Shown here piece after piece: positions 34,252 through 42,156 of a DNA stretch of 64,000 bases. Position numbers and translations under genes: made by a program. The notes beneath the pieces are model-generated. The model was not told the origin of the DNA and did not search any database. It was given only the letters and a program-made list of their open reading frames with translations. Every line of letters begins with the position of its first letter. The first letter of the stretch is position 1. This DNA comes from Ralstonia condita (GTDB lineage Bacteria > Pseudomonadota > Gammaproteobacteria > Burkholderiales > Burkholderiaceae). Location: contig NZ_CATYWO010000001.1 of NCBI RefSeq assembly GCF_958405655.1, positions 1,302,001 to 1,366,000 on the forward strand, read 5' to 3'.

Positions 34252-34282
34252 TAGGGTTTTTCCGAGTATAGGGTTATCCCTA
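34252..34282. promoter_or_regulatory. Paired TAGGG-N4-CCCTA dyads upstream of the 57-aa gene
   Basis: A perfect dyad TAGGG-TTAT-CCCTA spans 34269-34282. A degenerate partner, TAGGG-TTTT-TCC, starts at 34252, 17 nt away. The pair begins 14 nt upstream of the start codon on the minus strand, matching the layout at 19226-19256 (units 15 nt apart, about 10 nt upstream). The shared spacing and sequence suggest one regulator acting on both small genes. Confidence 0.6.
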
Positions 34283-34611
34283 GGGTTGGGCAACGCTGGA
34301 GCCGATACTGCCGGTACATTGTGAATATCACCCAGCCTTGATGCCACGCCTGCCAGCGGTGCACCCAAATAAGTGAATAAAAGTGCACCCAAAGCCTTGC
34401 GCTAAGAATTTTTTTTGCGAAGAGAAGCCGGCAGGACGCCTCATTTTCGGCAAGAAAATAGCACTTTGTCTGTCTTTGTCGGCTAATTTTCCTCTAAAAT
34501 TGATCGATCTGTTCGCTTGTTGTTTTGCGGAGAAGCCGCCTACCATACGCCGCCATGTGCCGGCCGCCGAGGTTGATGCCTCGAGGTCGGCGTTGTCACC
34601 TGGAGGTTTGT
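34283..34611. other. Leader region of the bio operon, no gene seen
   Basis: About 330 nt without a convincing gene. The stretch around 34380-34520 is distinctly A/T-rich for this genome (runs of T and A, for example near 34409 and 34490) and probably contains the bioA promoter. I could not fix a -35/-10 pair with acceptable spacing, and I saw no clear BirA-type 40-bp operator. Confidence 0.4.
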
Positions 34612-36018
34612 ATGGCGTATCCCCCCATCCCTGTGCCGGTCGACGGCGCGCCCCATGCCAACGCGGCGTGGCAGGCGCGCAGCCGTGCGGCTGTCTGGCA
34701 TCCGTGCACGCAGAATGCGCGGCTCGACGCCATGCCGCCGCTGCCGATCGCACGCGGACAGGGGCCATGGCTGATCGACTTCGACGGCAAACGCTATCTC
34801 GACGGCACGAGTTCGTGGTGGGTGAACCTGTTCGGCCATGCCAATCCGCATATCAATGCCGCCCTCAAATCGCAACTCGACTCGCTCGAGCACGTCATGC
34901 TGGCCGGCGCCACGCATCGCCCGGCAGTCGAGCTGGCTGAACGCCTGATCGGCCTGACAGGCGGCGCGCTCGGACATAGCTTCTTCGGCTCCGATGGCGC
35001 GTCCGCCGTGGAGATCGCGCTGAAGATGAGCTTCCATGCCCATCGCAATGCGGGACAGGGCGCGCGCGACCGCTTCCTCTGTCTGGAGCAGGGCTACCAC
35101 GGCGAAACGCTTGGCGCGCTGGGCGTGACCGATGTAGCGATCTTTCGTGATGCCTATGACCCACTGATCCTGCAATCGCACCGCGTCGCATCGCCGGATG
35201 CCCGCCAGGCTGCGCCAGGAGAAACCCCGGCCGACGTCGCTGAACGCGCGCTCGAGGCACTGCGCGCGTGCCTTGCCAACCATGCGGGTGCCATCGCAGC
35301 CGTCATCACCGAGCCGCTGGTGCAATGCGCGGCCGGCATGGCCATGCACGATGTGAGTTATCTGCGCGGCGTGCGCGCCCTGTGCGACGCGTTTGGCGTC
35401 CATTGGATTGCTGACGAGATTGCCGTCGGCTGCGGGCGCACGGGTACTTTCTTTGCCTGCGAGCAGGCAGGCGTGTGGCCGGATCTGCTGTGCCTGTCCA
35501 AGGGCATCAGCGGAGGGTACCTGCCCCTGTCGATCGTGCTTTCGCGCGACGCTATCTACAACGCCTTCAACGACGATGCGCCGGTACGCAGCTTCCTGCA
35601 TTCGCATTCCTACACCGGCAACCCGCTGGCGTGCCGCGCAGCGCTTGCCACGCTGGACCTGTTTGCCGAAGAAGACGTATTTGCGCGCAACCGCGTGACG
35701 GCCGCGCGCATCGCGCAGGGGCTCGCGCCGCTGTCGCACGACGCGCGCTTCGCGCACCTGCGGCAGACCGGCATGATCACCGCGTTCGACGTGCATCCGG
35801 AAGTGGCCGGCGCGCGCTTTGCCGAGCGCTTTGCGCTCACCGCCCGGACGCATGGACTGCTGCTGCGCCCGATCGGCAACACCGTCTATCTGCTACCGCC
35901 TTATGTGCTGAGCGATGCCGAGACCGACACACTCGTCGAACGCACGCTGCTGACGCTGGAAGACACGCTCGCCCAAGCGACCGGCGCGCAAGAAGGAGAA
36001 ACCTATGCGATTGCTTGA
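34612..36018 (+). CDS. bioA: Adenosylmethionine-8-amino-7-oxononanoate aminotransferase
   Basis: Encodes 468 aa from ATG 34612 with TGGAGG just upstream; the frame runs further back to 34525 without support. It is a PLP class III aminotransferase that converts KAPA to DAPA in biotin synthesis, using S-adenosylmethionine as amino donor. Motifs are WHPCTQ, GSSWWVNLFGH, HSFFGSDGASAVE, ADEIAVGCGRTG, and the PLP lysine Lys297 in LCLSKGISGGYLP. It overlaps bioF by 14 nt, so the two are coupled. Confidence 0.95.
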   Translation: MAYPPIPVPVDGAPHANAAWQARSRAAVWHPCTQNARLDAMPPLPIARGQGPWLIDFDGKRYLDGTSSWWVNLFGHANPHINAALKSQLDSLEHVMLAGATHRPAVELAERLIGLTGGALGHSFFGSDGASAVEIALKMSFHAHRNAGQGARDRFLCLEQGYHGETLGALGVTDVAIFRDAYDPLILQSHRVASPDARQAAPGETPADVAERALEALRACLANHAGAIAAVITEPLVQCAAGMAMHDVSYLRGVRALCDAFGVHWIADEIAVGCGRTGTFFACEQAGVWPDLLCLSKGISGGYLPLSIVLSRDAIYNAFNDDAPVRSFLHSHSYTGNPLACRAALATLDLFAEEDVFARNRVTAARIAQGLAPLSHDARFAHLRQTGMITAFDVHPEVAGARFAERFALTARTHGLLLRPIGNTVYLLPPYVLSDAETDTLVERTLLTLEDTLAQATGAQEGETYAIA

Positions 36019-37255
36019 CGACCTGCAGGCAGGGCTCGACGCCATCGACGCCGCCCACCTGCGCCGCGTGCGCCGCACCGCGTACAGCCCGACCGATCGC
36101 AGCCAGCGCATCAGCATGCCCGGCAGTGAACCGCGCGAGATTCTTGGTTTCTGCGGCAACGACTACCTCGGCCTGGCAGCCCATCCGGCATTGGTGCAAG
36201 CCGCGGCCGCCGGCGTGCGCGAATATGGCTTCGGCAGTGGCGCGTCGCATTTGGTGAGCGGCCATTCGATTGCCCATGCGCGGCTGGAAGCGCGCATGGC
36301 GGCCTTGCAGGCTGCCCACATTCCCGAGGCGGATGCGCTGTTCTTCTGCACCGGCTACATGGCCAACCTGGCCGTGGTCAGCGCCATGGCGCAGGCAGGT
36401 GGCGTGCGACCGGCGGGGGAGTGCACCATCTTTTCCGATGCGCTGAATCACGCTTCGCTCATTGACGGCGCGCGGCTGTCACGGGCGCCGATCAAGGTGT
36501 ATCCACATGTCGACCTGGCCGCACTGGAAGCGCAACTGGCCGCCAGCACAAGCCGCAACAAGCTGATCGTCACCGATGGCGTGTTCAGCATGGATGGCGA
36601 TATTGCGCCGCTGCCCGAGCTGCTGGTTCTGGCCGAGCGCTATGACGCCTGGCTGATCGTGGACGATGCCCATGGCCTGGGCGTGCTCGGCGAGAACGGC
36701 GCGGGCGTGCTGTCGCACCTCGGGCTGCATTCGGAGCGCCTCGTCTACGTCGGCACGTTCGGCAAGGCGCCGGGCGGCTCGGGGGCCGCGATCGTTGCGC
36801 ACCGCCTGGTCATCGACTGGTTGATCCAGCGGGCGCGGACGTACATCTTCACGACGGCAGCGCCGCCCGCGATCGCCTGTGCAGTGGAGGCGGCGCTGGA
36901 TGTCATCGCAGGCGAGGAGGGCCGCCAGCGGCGCGCCCGGCTGAACTGCCATATCGCAGCCTGGACGCAGCATGCGCAGCGCCTGGCGGCCCGTTTCGGC
37001 TGGCAATGGTTGCCGTCGCCCACGGCGATCCAGCCGCTGGTGATCGGTGAAAACGCGCCGGCACTGGCATTGGCCGCGGCACTGGAGCGCGAGGGCATCC
37101 GCATCGCCGCCATCCGCCCGCCGACGGTGCCGGCTGGCACGGCCCGGCTGCGCATTACGCTTTCGGCAGCGCACACGGACGACGATATCGAGCGCCTGGC
37201 GCGGGCGCTGGAGGCGGCGGGCGAATCGCTGCATCCGACTGCCAAGGCGGCCTGA
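36005..37255 (+). CDS. bioF: 8-amino-7-oxononanoate synthase
   Basis: Encodes 416 aa, slightly longer than the usual 385-400. It condenses pimeloyl-thioester with L-alanine to make KAPA. Motifs are CGNDYLGLAAHP, GSGASHLVSGH, TDGVFSMDGD, VDDAHGLGVLG and the PLP lysine Lys254 in GTFGKAPGGSG. The start ATG 36005 lies inside the end of bioA. bioD follows after 1 nt. Confidence 0.94.
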   Translation: MRLLDDLQAGLDAIDAAHLRRVRRTAYSPTDRSQRISMPGSEPREILGFCGNDYLGLAAHPALVQAAAAGVREYGFGSGASHLVSGHSIAHARLEARMAALQAAHIPEADALFFCTGYMANLAVVSAMAQAGGVRPAGECTIFSDALNHASLIDGARLSRAPIKVYPHVDLAALEAQLAASTSRNKLIVTDGVFSMDGDIAPLPELLVLAERYDAWLIVDDAHGLGVLGENGAGVLSHLGLHSERLVYVGTFGKAPGGSGAAIVAHRLVIDWLIQRARTYIFTTAAPPAIACAVEAALDVIAGEEGRQRRARLNCHIAAWTQHAQRLAARFGWQWLPSPTAIQPLVIGENAPALALAAALEREGIRIAAIRPPTVPAGTARLRITLSAAHTDDDIERLARALEAAGESLHPTAKAA

Positions 37256-37256
37256 C

Positions 37257-37946
37257 ATGACGCAAGCCCGCTTCGCCTGCTTCGTCACAGGCACCGATAC
37301 CGAGATCGGCAAGACGCTGGTCAGCTCGGCCCTGCTGGTCAAGCTGGCTGACGCCGGTTTATGTGCAGCCGGTCTCAAGCCGATTGCCGCAGGCACGCTG
37401 CCCGGATCGTCCGAGCGCACCAATGAAGACGTCGAGCAATTGCGGGCTGCCGCATCGGTTGACCTGCCGCTGCAGACGATCTGCCCCTGGCTGCTGGAGG
37501 CGCCGATGTCGCCGCACCTGGCCGCGGCCCGCGAGGGCGTGACCATCACCCTGCCGCCGATCCTCGACGCGCTCAGTCAGGCGAAATCGCTGGCCGATGC
37601 TGTTGTCGTGGAGGGCGTGGGCGGCTTTCGCGTGCCGCTATCGGACGATTTCGATACGGCGCAGCTGGCTGTCGCGCTGGGCTTGCCGGTGGTCCTGGTG
37701 GTCGGCCTGCGGCTGGGTTGCCTGAACCACGCCGCATTGACGGCGGAAGCCATTGCCGCACGCGGGCTGCGCCTGGCTGGCTGGGTTGGCAATGTGGTCG
37801 ACGCCGGCATGGCCGGGCTTGACGACAATGTCGCGACCCTGCGCCGCTGGATCGACGCACCGCACCTCGGCACGGTCCCGCGCCTGCCCGCCGCCGATGC
37901 CCGCCTTGCTGCCTCACACCTGGACATCACGCCGTTGCTCGCATGA
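37257..37946 (+). CDS. bioD: Dethiobiotin synthetase
   Basis: Encodes 229 aa from ATG 37257, next to the bioF stop. The ATP-dependent closure of DAPA to dethiobiotin uses a P-loop, GTDTEIGKT (residues 12-20), and the substrate region GLKPIAAG; VVEGVGGFRVPL is the family's second signature. The usual next gene bioB is not found after it: the following gene encodes a lipoprotein. Confidence 0.94.
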   Translation: MTQARFACFVTGTDTEIGKTLVSSALLVKLADAGLCAAGLKPIAAGTLPGSSERTNEDVEQLRAAASVDLPLQTICPWLLEAPMSPHLAAAREGVTITLPPILDALSQAKSLADAVVVEGVGGFRVPLSDDFDTAQLAVALGLPVVLVVGLRLGCLNHAALTAEAIAARGLRLAGWVGNVVDAGMAGLDDNVATLRRWIDAPHLGTVPRLPAADARLAASHLDITPLLA

Positions 37947-38004
37947 TGAAGGCCCAGGCGGCGCTACACTGTCAGGGTTCAATGGTCGGATGGAGACGGC
38001 TGTC

Positions 38005-38523
38005 ATGCGCGTGACGCGTTGGCTGGCGGCAGCGACGATGGTCGCGGCAATGGCGGGATGTGCGGCACTGGAATCCCCGGTGACGAAAGGGCAGCGTCTC
38101 GTCGGCGGCGACGCATCCGCGGTGCAGGCGCAATTCGGACCGCCGCGCGAAACCTATCCGCTGAACGGCGGCACGCGCTGGCTGTACCCGACCCAACCCT
38201 ACGGGCAGTTCACCTATGCAGCCGACTTTGACGCCAGCGGCAGACTCATCGCATTCAAACAGGTCCTGAGCAGCCTGGAGTTTGCCCAGGCCAAGGTCGG
38301 GGTCTGGACGAAGGACGACGTACTTCGCCATTTCGGCAGGCCAGTGGAGACGGCGTACTTCCCGCGCATGGATCGGCTGGTGTGGTCATATCGCTTCAAG
38401 TCGGACGACGTCTGGCCCTCGCTGATGCACTTCTATTTCGACCCGGCCGGCGTGCTGCAACTGACGCAGATCACGCCCGACCCGCTGTACGACCCCGACC
38501 GTCCGCGCCTCTTCCGGCGGTGA
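38005..38523 (+). CDS. Putative lipoprotein, BamE/OmlA-like repeat
   Basis: Encodes 172 aa from ATG 38005 (MRVTRWLAAATMVAAMAGCA); an ATG at 37990 would add METAV. The signal peptide ends in a lipobox, MAGC, so the protein is lipid-anchored. The mature part has two related stretches with the pattern of SmpA/OmlA folds: GGDASAVQAQFGPPRETYP with WLYPTQPYGQ, and WTKDDVLRHFGRPVETAYFP with LVWSYRF. Similarity to BamE is structural-looking only. The gene may be transcribed with bioD (58 nt gap), but the role is unrelated to biotin as far as can be seen. Confidence 0.78.
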   Translation: MRVTRWLAAATMVAAMAGCAALESPVTKGQRLVGGDASAVQAQFGPPRETYPLNGGTRWLYPTQPYGQFTYAADFDASGRLIAFKQVLSSLEFAQAKVGVWTKDDVLRHFGRPVETAYFPRMDRLVWSYRFKSDDVWPSLMHFYFDPAGVLQLTQITPDPLYDPDRPRLFRR

Positions 38524-38678
38524 TTGATGTGGCGCAACCCGTTTGTGCGCTTGGGGTTCCTCCCGCATTGCGCGTGCCGGCCCACGACCTAAGCTGAGCA
38601 ATAGGGGAAGCACGTGCCTCAGGGCATGCGCCGGAACAACCCGCCCGCAGAGCAGGAAACCAAGCCAGGGGGTGCCTC

Positions 38679-39188
38679 ATGCTGACGCATCGCTGGGTCG
38701 ACATCGACCCGTCTGAAGCGGAACATCATCCGCTGTACGGCATAGCCGGGTGGCTGCCGTGGGTGCTTGCGGTGGCGATTGCCGGACCGACCTGGGTGTT
38801 CTGGCAGGGCCTGTCGGTCGACGCCGTGCGGCTGGCGGGCGCTGACCTTTTCAACGCGGATACGCCGGGCAGCGGGACCATCAACCTGACAACACTGCTT
38901 TATCTGATCTCGTGCGTGACCGTGCTGGTGCTGGCCACCACGCACGACAGCGCGTTTCGGCGCGCCACGATCGTGCATATGGCGTTGCTGCCGCCGCTCA
39001 TCGGACTGATGCTGGTGGCGGGTGGCGTGCCGGGCGCGCGTGGCACCCTCATCGATGGCGTGGCGGTCGCCGTGGCTATGGTGGCCACGTGTGGCGTCTA
39101 CCTGCAGTTCTCGCGCCGTGTCCGCGTCACGTTCGAGCGCCGTGTACCGGCAGCCGGTGAATTGCAACGCACGCATGCGACGGGCTGA
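38679..39188 (+). CDS. Small integral membrane protein, DUF2569-like
   Basis: Encodes 169 aa. Four hydrophobic segments are visible: GWLPWVLAVAIAGPTWVFW, NLTTLLYLISCVTVLVLA, MALLPPLIGLMLVAGG and DGVAVAVAMVATCGVYLQF. The N-terminal YGIAGWLPWV resembles the GxGGWL start of DUF2569 proteins, which have no known function. Ends in a basic cytoplasmic tail. No clear operon partner. Confidence 0.7.
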   Translation: MLTHRWVDIDPSEAEHHPLYGIAGWLPWVLAVAIAGPTWVFWQGLSVDAVRLAGADLFNADTPGSGTINLTTLLYLISCVTVLVLATTHDSAFRRATIVHMALLPPLIGLMLVAGGVPGARGTLIDGVAVAVAMVATCGVYLQFSRRVRVTFERRVPAAGELQRTHATG

Positions 39189-39291
39189 TCGCGCTCAACC
39201 GGCGGATGCCGGCGCAATACAGCCAGCCGCGTGTGCGGAATCACCCAAAATGGCGACCCAAGACGGCTGCGCAACGGGGCGCGAACCTGCC

Positions 39292-39504
39292 TCAGTCGAT
39301 CGGCGCGAAGCGCGGCACCTGCCGGCCTTCGACCTCTACCAGTTCGTGGAACATGGTGGAAGGGCGCGTCCAGATGGTGCCGTTGGCGGCCCGATAGACC
39401 GTCATCTTGATCGCCGGATCGGGCTCGTACGTTGCTTCGCAAAGCCATTCGTACTCGCCGCCCTTGTAGTGGCGGTAGCGGCGTGTCGCGGGGCGATTTT
39501 CCAT
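39292..39504 (-). CDS. DUF1653 family protein
   Basis: Encodes 70 aa from ATG 39504 (MENRPATRRYRHYKGGEYEW). The family pattern RHYKGGEY, then EATYEPD, then VYRAANGTIWTRP with MFHE is unmistakable. The longer frame back to 39882 overlaps the next gene and is a shadow. Function unknown; small beta-rich cytoplasmic protein. It starts 10 nt after the stop of the gene at 39515-39862. Confidence 0.88.
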   Translation of the reverse strand: MENRPATRRYRHYKGGEYEWLCEATYEPDPAIKMTVYRAANGTIWTRPSTMFHELVEVEGRQVPRFAPID

Positions 39505-39514
39505 GGTCTGCAAC

Positions 39515-39862
39515 TCAGTGGTGCGTGGGCTTGTCATCTTCGTCCACGTACGGCACGTGCTTGCCTTCCTGGGTCTGTGCGCCGAGCTTGGCGTTTTCCA
39601 TCGCATCTTGATACGCGAGCATGGCTGCGGCGACCGCCTCGGGCTCGCCATTGAACGAAATGACGCTTTGGCCGCAGTTCGGGCATTCGCCGCCGAAGAT
39701 GGCACGGATGCCCGGCATGTCGCGCGGCTCCATGCCTTCGAATTCGGTAAAGCCGGTCTGGCAGGCGCCGCAGACCAACTTGTCGGGGCGCAGCGCTTCC
39801 AGCCGGCTCTGCGCCTGGGACATGCGTTCGGCTTGCGTGCCGCGTCGTTTGGCTTCGCCCAT
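39515..39862 (-). CDS. Conserved hypothetical protein with a zinc-ribbon-like motif
   Basis: Encodes 115 aa from ATG 39862 (MGEAKRRGTQAERMSQAQSR). Two CxxC pairs, VCGACQTGF and ECPNCGQS, about 30 residues apart, could hold a zinc. The basic MGEAKRR start is seen on various small proteins. An upstream extension to 40063 is Arg/Ser-rich and unlike the rest. Function unknown; probably co-transcribed with the DUF1653 gene downstream. Confidence 0.78.
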   Translation of the reverse strand: MGEAKRRGTQAERMSQAQSRLEALRPDKLVCGACQTGFTEFEGMEPRDMPGIRAIFGGECPNCGQSVISFNGEPEAVAAAMLAYQDAMENAKLGAQTQEGKHVPYVDEDDKPTHH

Positions 39863-40262
39863 GGTCTTCTCCTGTTCAGCAACCATCATTGAAGGCTGGA
39901 TCATAGAACGAAGACAGGGGCGTGTCGCGCTGTTGACGCCGCGGGCGACGCTCGCGCGCCTGACGGTCGGACGAGTCTTCCTCGAAGGCACGCACGTTGA
40001 ATGCGCGGGTGGTGATGCAAATAAGCGATGGGGAATGACACGCGAAGGTGAGGGGGCGCGCATGAGATTGCCGGATATTCAGATATTGGATTGCAATGAA
40101 AGCGCAGGCAGATTCTGCTTTGTCAGATGATTTTGACGCGCGCAGTGTATTGCGGTGGATCAATGAACTTTTAATCGTCAAAGGCAATTGAATTCACGCT
40201 GCATAAGCTGATGTCTCCAGCACAGATTTTTGAATCACCTTAAAAAGAATAAGGAGGTTGCT
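39863..40262. other. Gene-free interval before the lipoprotein gene
   Basis: About 400 nt with no convincing gene. The right half (about 40060-40262) is A/T-rich relative to the genome and ends in a strong Shine-Dalgarno AAGGAGG at about 40251, so it should contain the promoter of the lipoprotein gene. I saw no clear operator. Confidence 0.5.
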
Positions 40263-41249
40263 GTGAAGACATGGCTACAGACGACATTGATCACCGCGAT
40301 GGCGGTTTCATTGGCTGCGTGTGGCGGCGGGGATGATGGCGGGGGGATCGTGCCGCCCGCGCCGCAGCAACCTTCGTCCATCAGACTGGCAGACCCGGCC
40401 AACGGCTACCTGAATGCGCAAACCGCTGCCGCCTACACGTACTTCGGCTCGCGCGATACCTACAGCCTCTACGCAATCAGCCTGTTCTCGGTCATTATCG
40501 CCGCAAGCCAGGCGGGCCCGGGAACGGTCTCGACCAATTGCACGGGCGGCGGCACGGCATCCATTACGTTTAACGATCGCGATGGGTCGAACAGCATCAC
40601 GGCGGGCGACACCGCCAGCATGACCTTCGCGAATTGTCAGGAGAATGTTGAGCTTGCCGGCGCAACATTATTGACCACGCTGAATGGCGGAATGTCATTC
40701 GTCATCAATGCGGCGTCCGGTCCAACTGCAAACCTGCAGGATTTCTCGTTTGTTGCAGCCGCTACGGCCAACAACCTGAGTGCCCAGGCAGGGACTGCCT
40801 CCATGACATTCAACGGAACGATGACCATTTCCAAATCGATTCCGCAACCCGACAGCACGCTCAGATATATCGCGACATCCAATGATGCGACCGTCAATCG
40901 CAATATCAATGGCGTTCAGGATTCCATTGTGCTGGCGGGCTGGCGTCTGGATGATGCGCTCTCGCTGCTGACGTTCACGGACCAGGTCAGTCTTTCTGGC
41001 AACCTGAACTTCACAACCCCCTCCGGTAACGAAAACCTGCTGCTCACCACGAGTTCACCGTTGATCGTGGGCGCCACGGGCGTGCCGAGTGGCGGCGCTG
41101 TGGCATTTGCCACGACGGAGGATCAGGCGAGCGCATCCTTCGCTTCCACGGGCGACGTCACACTGGCTATCGATGCAGGAAAGACAGGCACGGTGACGGC
41201 GACCATCTCGACCACCATCAGCGCGCTGGAGAGCCTGTTCGGCAACTGA
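40263..41249 (+). CDS. Hypothetical lipoprotein, Thr/Ser/Asn-rich
   Basis: Encodes 328 aa from GTG 40263, chosen because AAGGAGG lies 6 nt upstream. The signal peptide (KTWLQTTLITAMAVSLAA) ends in a lipobox before CGGGDD, followed by a Gly/Asp/Pro linker. The mature domain is rich in Thr, Ser and Asn with alternating hydrophobic residues and beta-strand character, including DRDGSNSITAGDTASMTF, which resembles a calcium-loop-like turn. I do not recognise the family. Composition is less GC-rich than the flanks. It probably sits on the outer membrane. It ends at a terminator. Confidence 0.75.
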   Translation: MKTWLQTTLITAMAVSLAACGGGDDGGGIVPPAPQQPSSIRLADPANGYLNAQTAAAYTYFGSRDTYSLYAISLFSVIIAASQAGPGTVSTNCTGGGTASITFNDRDGSNSITAGDTASMTFANCQENVELAGATLLTTLNGGMSFVINAASGPTANLQDFSFVAAATANNLSAQAGTASMTFNGTMTISKSIPQPDSTLRYIATSNDATVNRNINGVQDSIVLAGWRLDDALSLLTFTDQVSLSGNLNFTTPSGNENLLLTTSSPLIVGATGVPSGGAVAFATTEDQASASFASTGDVTLAIDAGKTGTVTATISTTISALESLFGN

Positions 41250-41298
41250 GCACCGCAGCCTCCGACGGCACCGCGAAGGGCGCCGTCAGGGGAGATGG

Positions 41299-41329
41299 AA
41301 ACGGGCCACCGTTGATCGCGGGCCCGTTT
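41299..41329 (+). terminator. Rho-independent terminator-like hairpin after the lipoprotein gene
   Basis: AAACGGGCC (41299-41307) pairs with GGCCCGTTT (41321-41329) around a 13-nt loop, with a short T-tract continuing to 41330. It lies 50 nt after the stop codon. A second inverted repeat, GACGGC with GCCGTC, is found just before it (about 41265-41287). Confidence 0.7.
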
Positions 41330-41433
41330 TCGCGCTGGCGAGTTTCGGGTCGGCATGACAATCGTCAAGCCATCGACGCGCTTCCGGCTGGTATAGTGCC
41401 GGCCCCGATTCAGCCGCCTGCATGCCACCCGAT

Positions 41434-41772
41434 ATGTCTACGATTCCAGCTTGTCCAGAATGCGCCTCCGAGCATACCTATCAGGATGGCGAGTTCTTCA
41501 TTTGCCCTGACTGCGCCCACGAATGGGACCCGCGAGCACCGTCAGACGAAACGGAAGCCGAGCCGGTCATCAAGGACAGCAACGGGAATCTGCTGAGCAC
41601 CGGAGACGCGGCCATCCTCATCAAGGATCTCAAGCTCAAGGGCAGTTCGGGCACGCTCAAGGCGGGCACCAAGGTCAAGAACATCCGGCTGGTCTCGGGT
41701 GACCATCCGATCGATTGCAAGATCGATGGCGTGAGCTATCTGCTCAAGCCGGAGTTTTTGAAGAAGGCCTAG
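41434..41772 (+). CDS. PhnA/YjdM family zinc-ribbon protein
   Basis: Encodes 112 aa from ATG 41434 (MSTIPACPECASEHTYQDGE); ATG 41422 is an alternative four codons earlier. The N-terminal zinc ribbon has CPECAS and CPDCAHEW; the PhnA domain follows with VIKDSNGNLLSTGDA and IKDLKLKGSSGTLKAGTKVKN. Despite the gene name, the family is not needed for phosphonate use and its function is unclear. It ends 41 nt before the dif-like site. Confidence 0.92.
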   Translation: MSTIPACPECASEHTYQDGEFFICPDCAHEWDPRAPSDETEAEPVIKDSNGNLLSTGDAAILIKDLKLKGSSGTLKAGTKVKNIRLVSGDHPIDCKIDGVSYLLKPEFLKKA

Positions 41773-41813
41773 CAGAACGAGGGATGACGCTTGCGGCTGT
41801 CCCTGCGCGCTTT

Positions 41814-41841
41814 ATTTAACATAATGCAAATTATGCGTATC
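41814..41841. other. dif-like XerC/XerD recombination site (left junction of the integrated element)
   Basis: The 28 bp read ATTTAACATAA, then TGCAAA, then TTATGCGTATC. This is the XerD-arm, 6-nt centre and XerC-arm layout of proteobacterial dif (reverse complement of the usual GGTGCGCATAA-n6-TTATGTTAAAT). The XerD arm matches the consensus at all 11 positions and the XerC arm at the first seven. Chromosome dimers are resolved here by XerCD with FtsK, so the site marks the replication terminus. It lies in an intergenic gap after the PhnA-family gene. Confidence 0.85.
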
Positions 41842-41856
41842 TCGTAGTACAAAAGC

Positions 41857-41890
41857 GGGGCCGGCGCGTGCGCCAACACAGGCCGGCCCC
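41857..41890. repeat. Long hairpin next to the left dif junction
   Basis: GGGGCCGGC (41857-41865) and GCCGGCCCC (41882-41890) form a perfect 9-bp stem with a 16-nt loop, 15 nt inside the left junction. No T-tract follows, so it is not a typical terminator. In single-stranded phage DNA, such hairpins serve as packaging or replication signals or as folded recombination sites; which applies here is unknown. Confidence 0.65.
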
Positions 41891-41922
41891 TAACCACAAT
41901 CAATCTGCACAAGAGGTTGATA

Positions 41923-42156
41923 ATGGCTCTTGCCGATTCTAGCTCCCAAGCATGGGAGCGTCTTAACGATGCCGTTTGGGCGCTCGATTCTTTCGTTCAA
42001 ATAGTTTCAACAACCAACCCTCCCAGCTATACCTGGCTGGAGCATGTCTCGTTAGTTTTTTGCCACTTAGCGGCTGGCGTGGGTAGTGCTCGTGATGCTC
42101 TCGAGGATGCCCGGGTGGAAAAAATTTCCTGTGCGCCGGGGGTGGCCAATGGCTAA
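41923..42156 (+). CDS. Small element-encoded hypothetical protein, 77 aa
   Basis: ATG 41923 with AAGAGG 6 nt upstream. The protein starts MALADSSSQAWERLNDAVWA and is helical, with Trp at intervals and a moderately hydrophobic middle (VSLVFCHLAAGVGSA). It is not recognised as any phage family. The next gene begins inside its last codons (8-nt overlap), so the two are translated together. Confidence 0.6.
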   Translation: MALADSSSQAWERLNDAVWALDSFVQIVSTTNPPSYTWLEHVSLVFCHLAAGVGSARDALEDARVEKISCAPGVANG

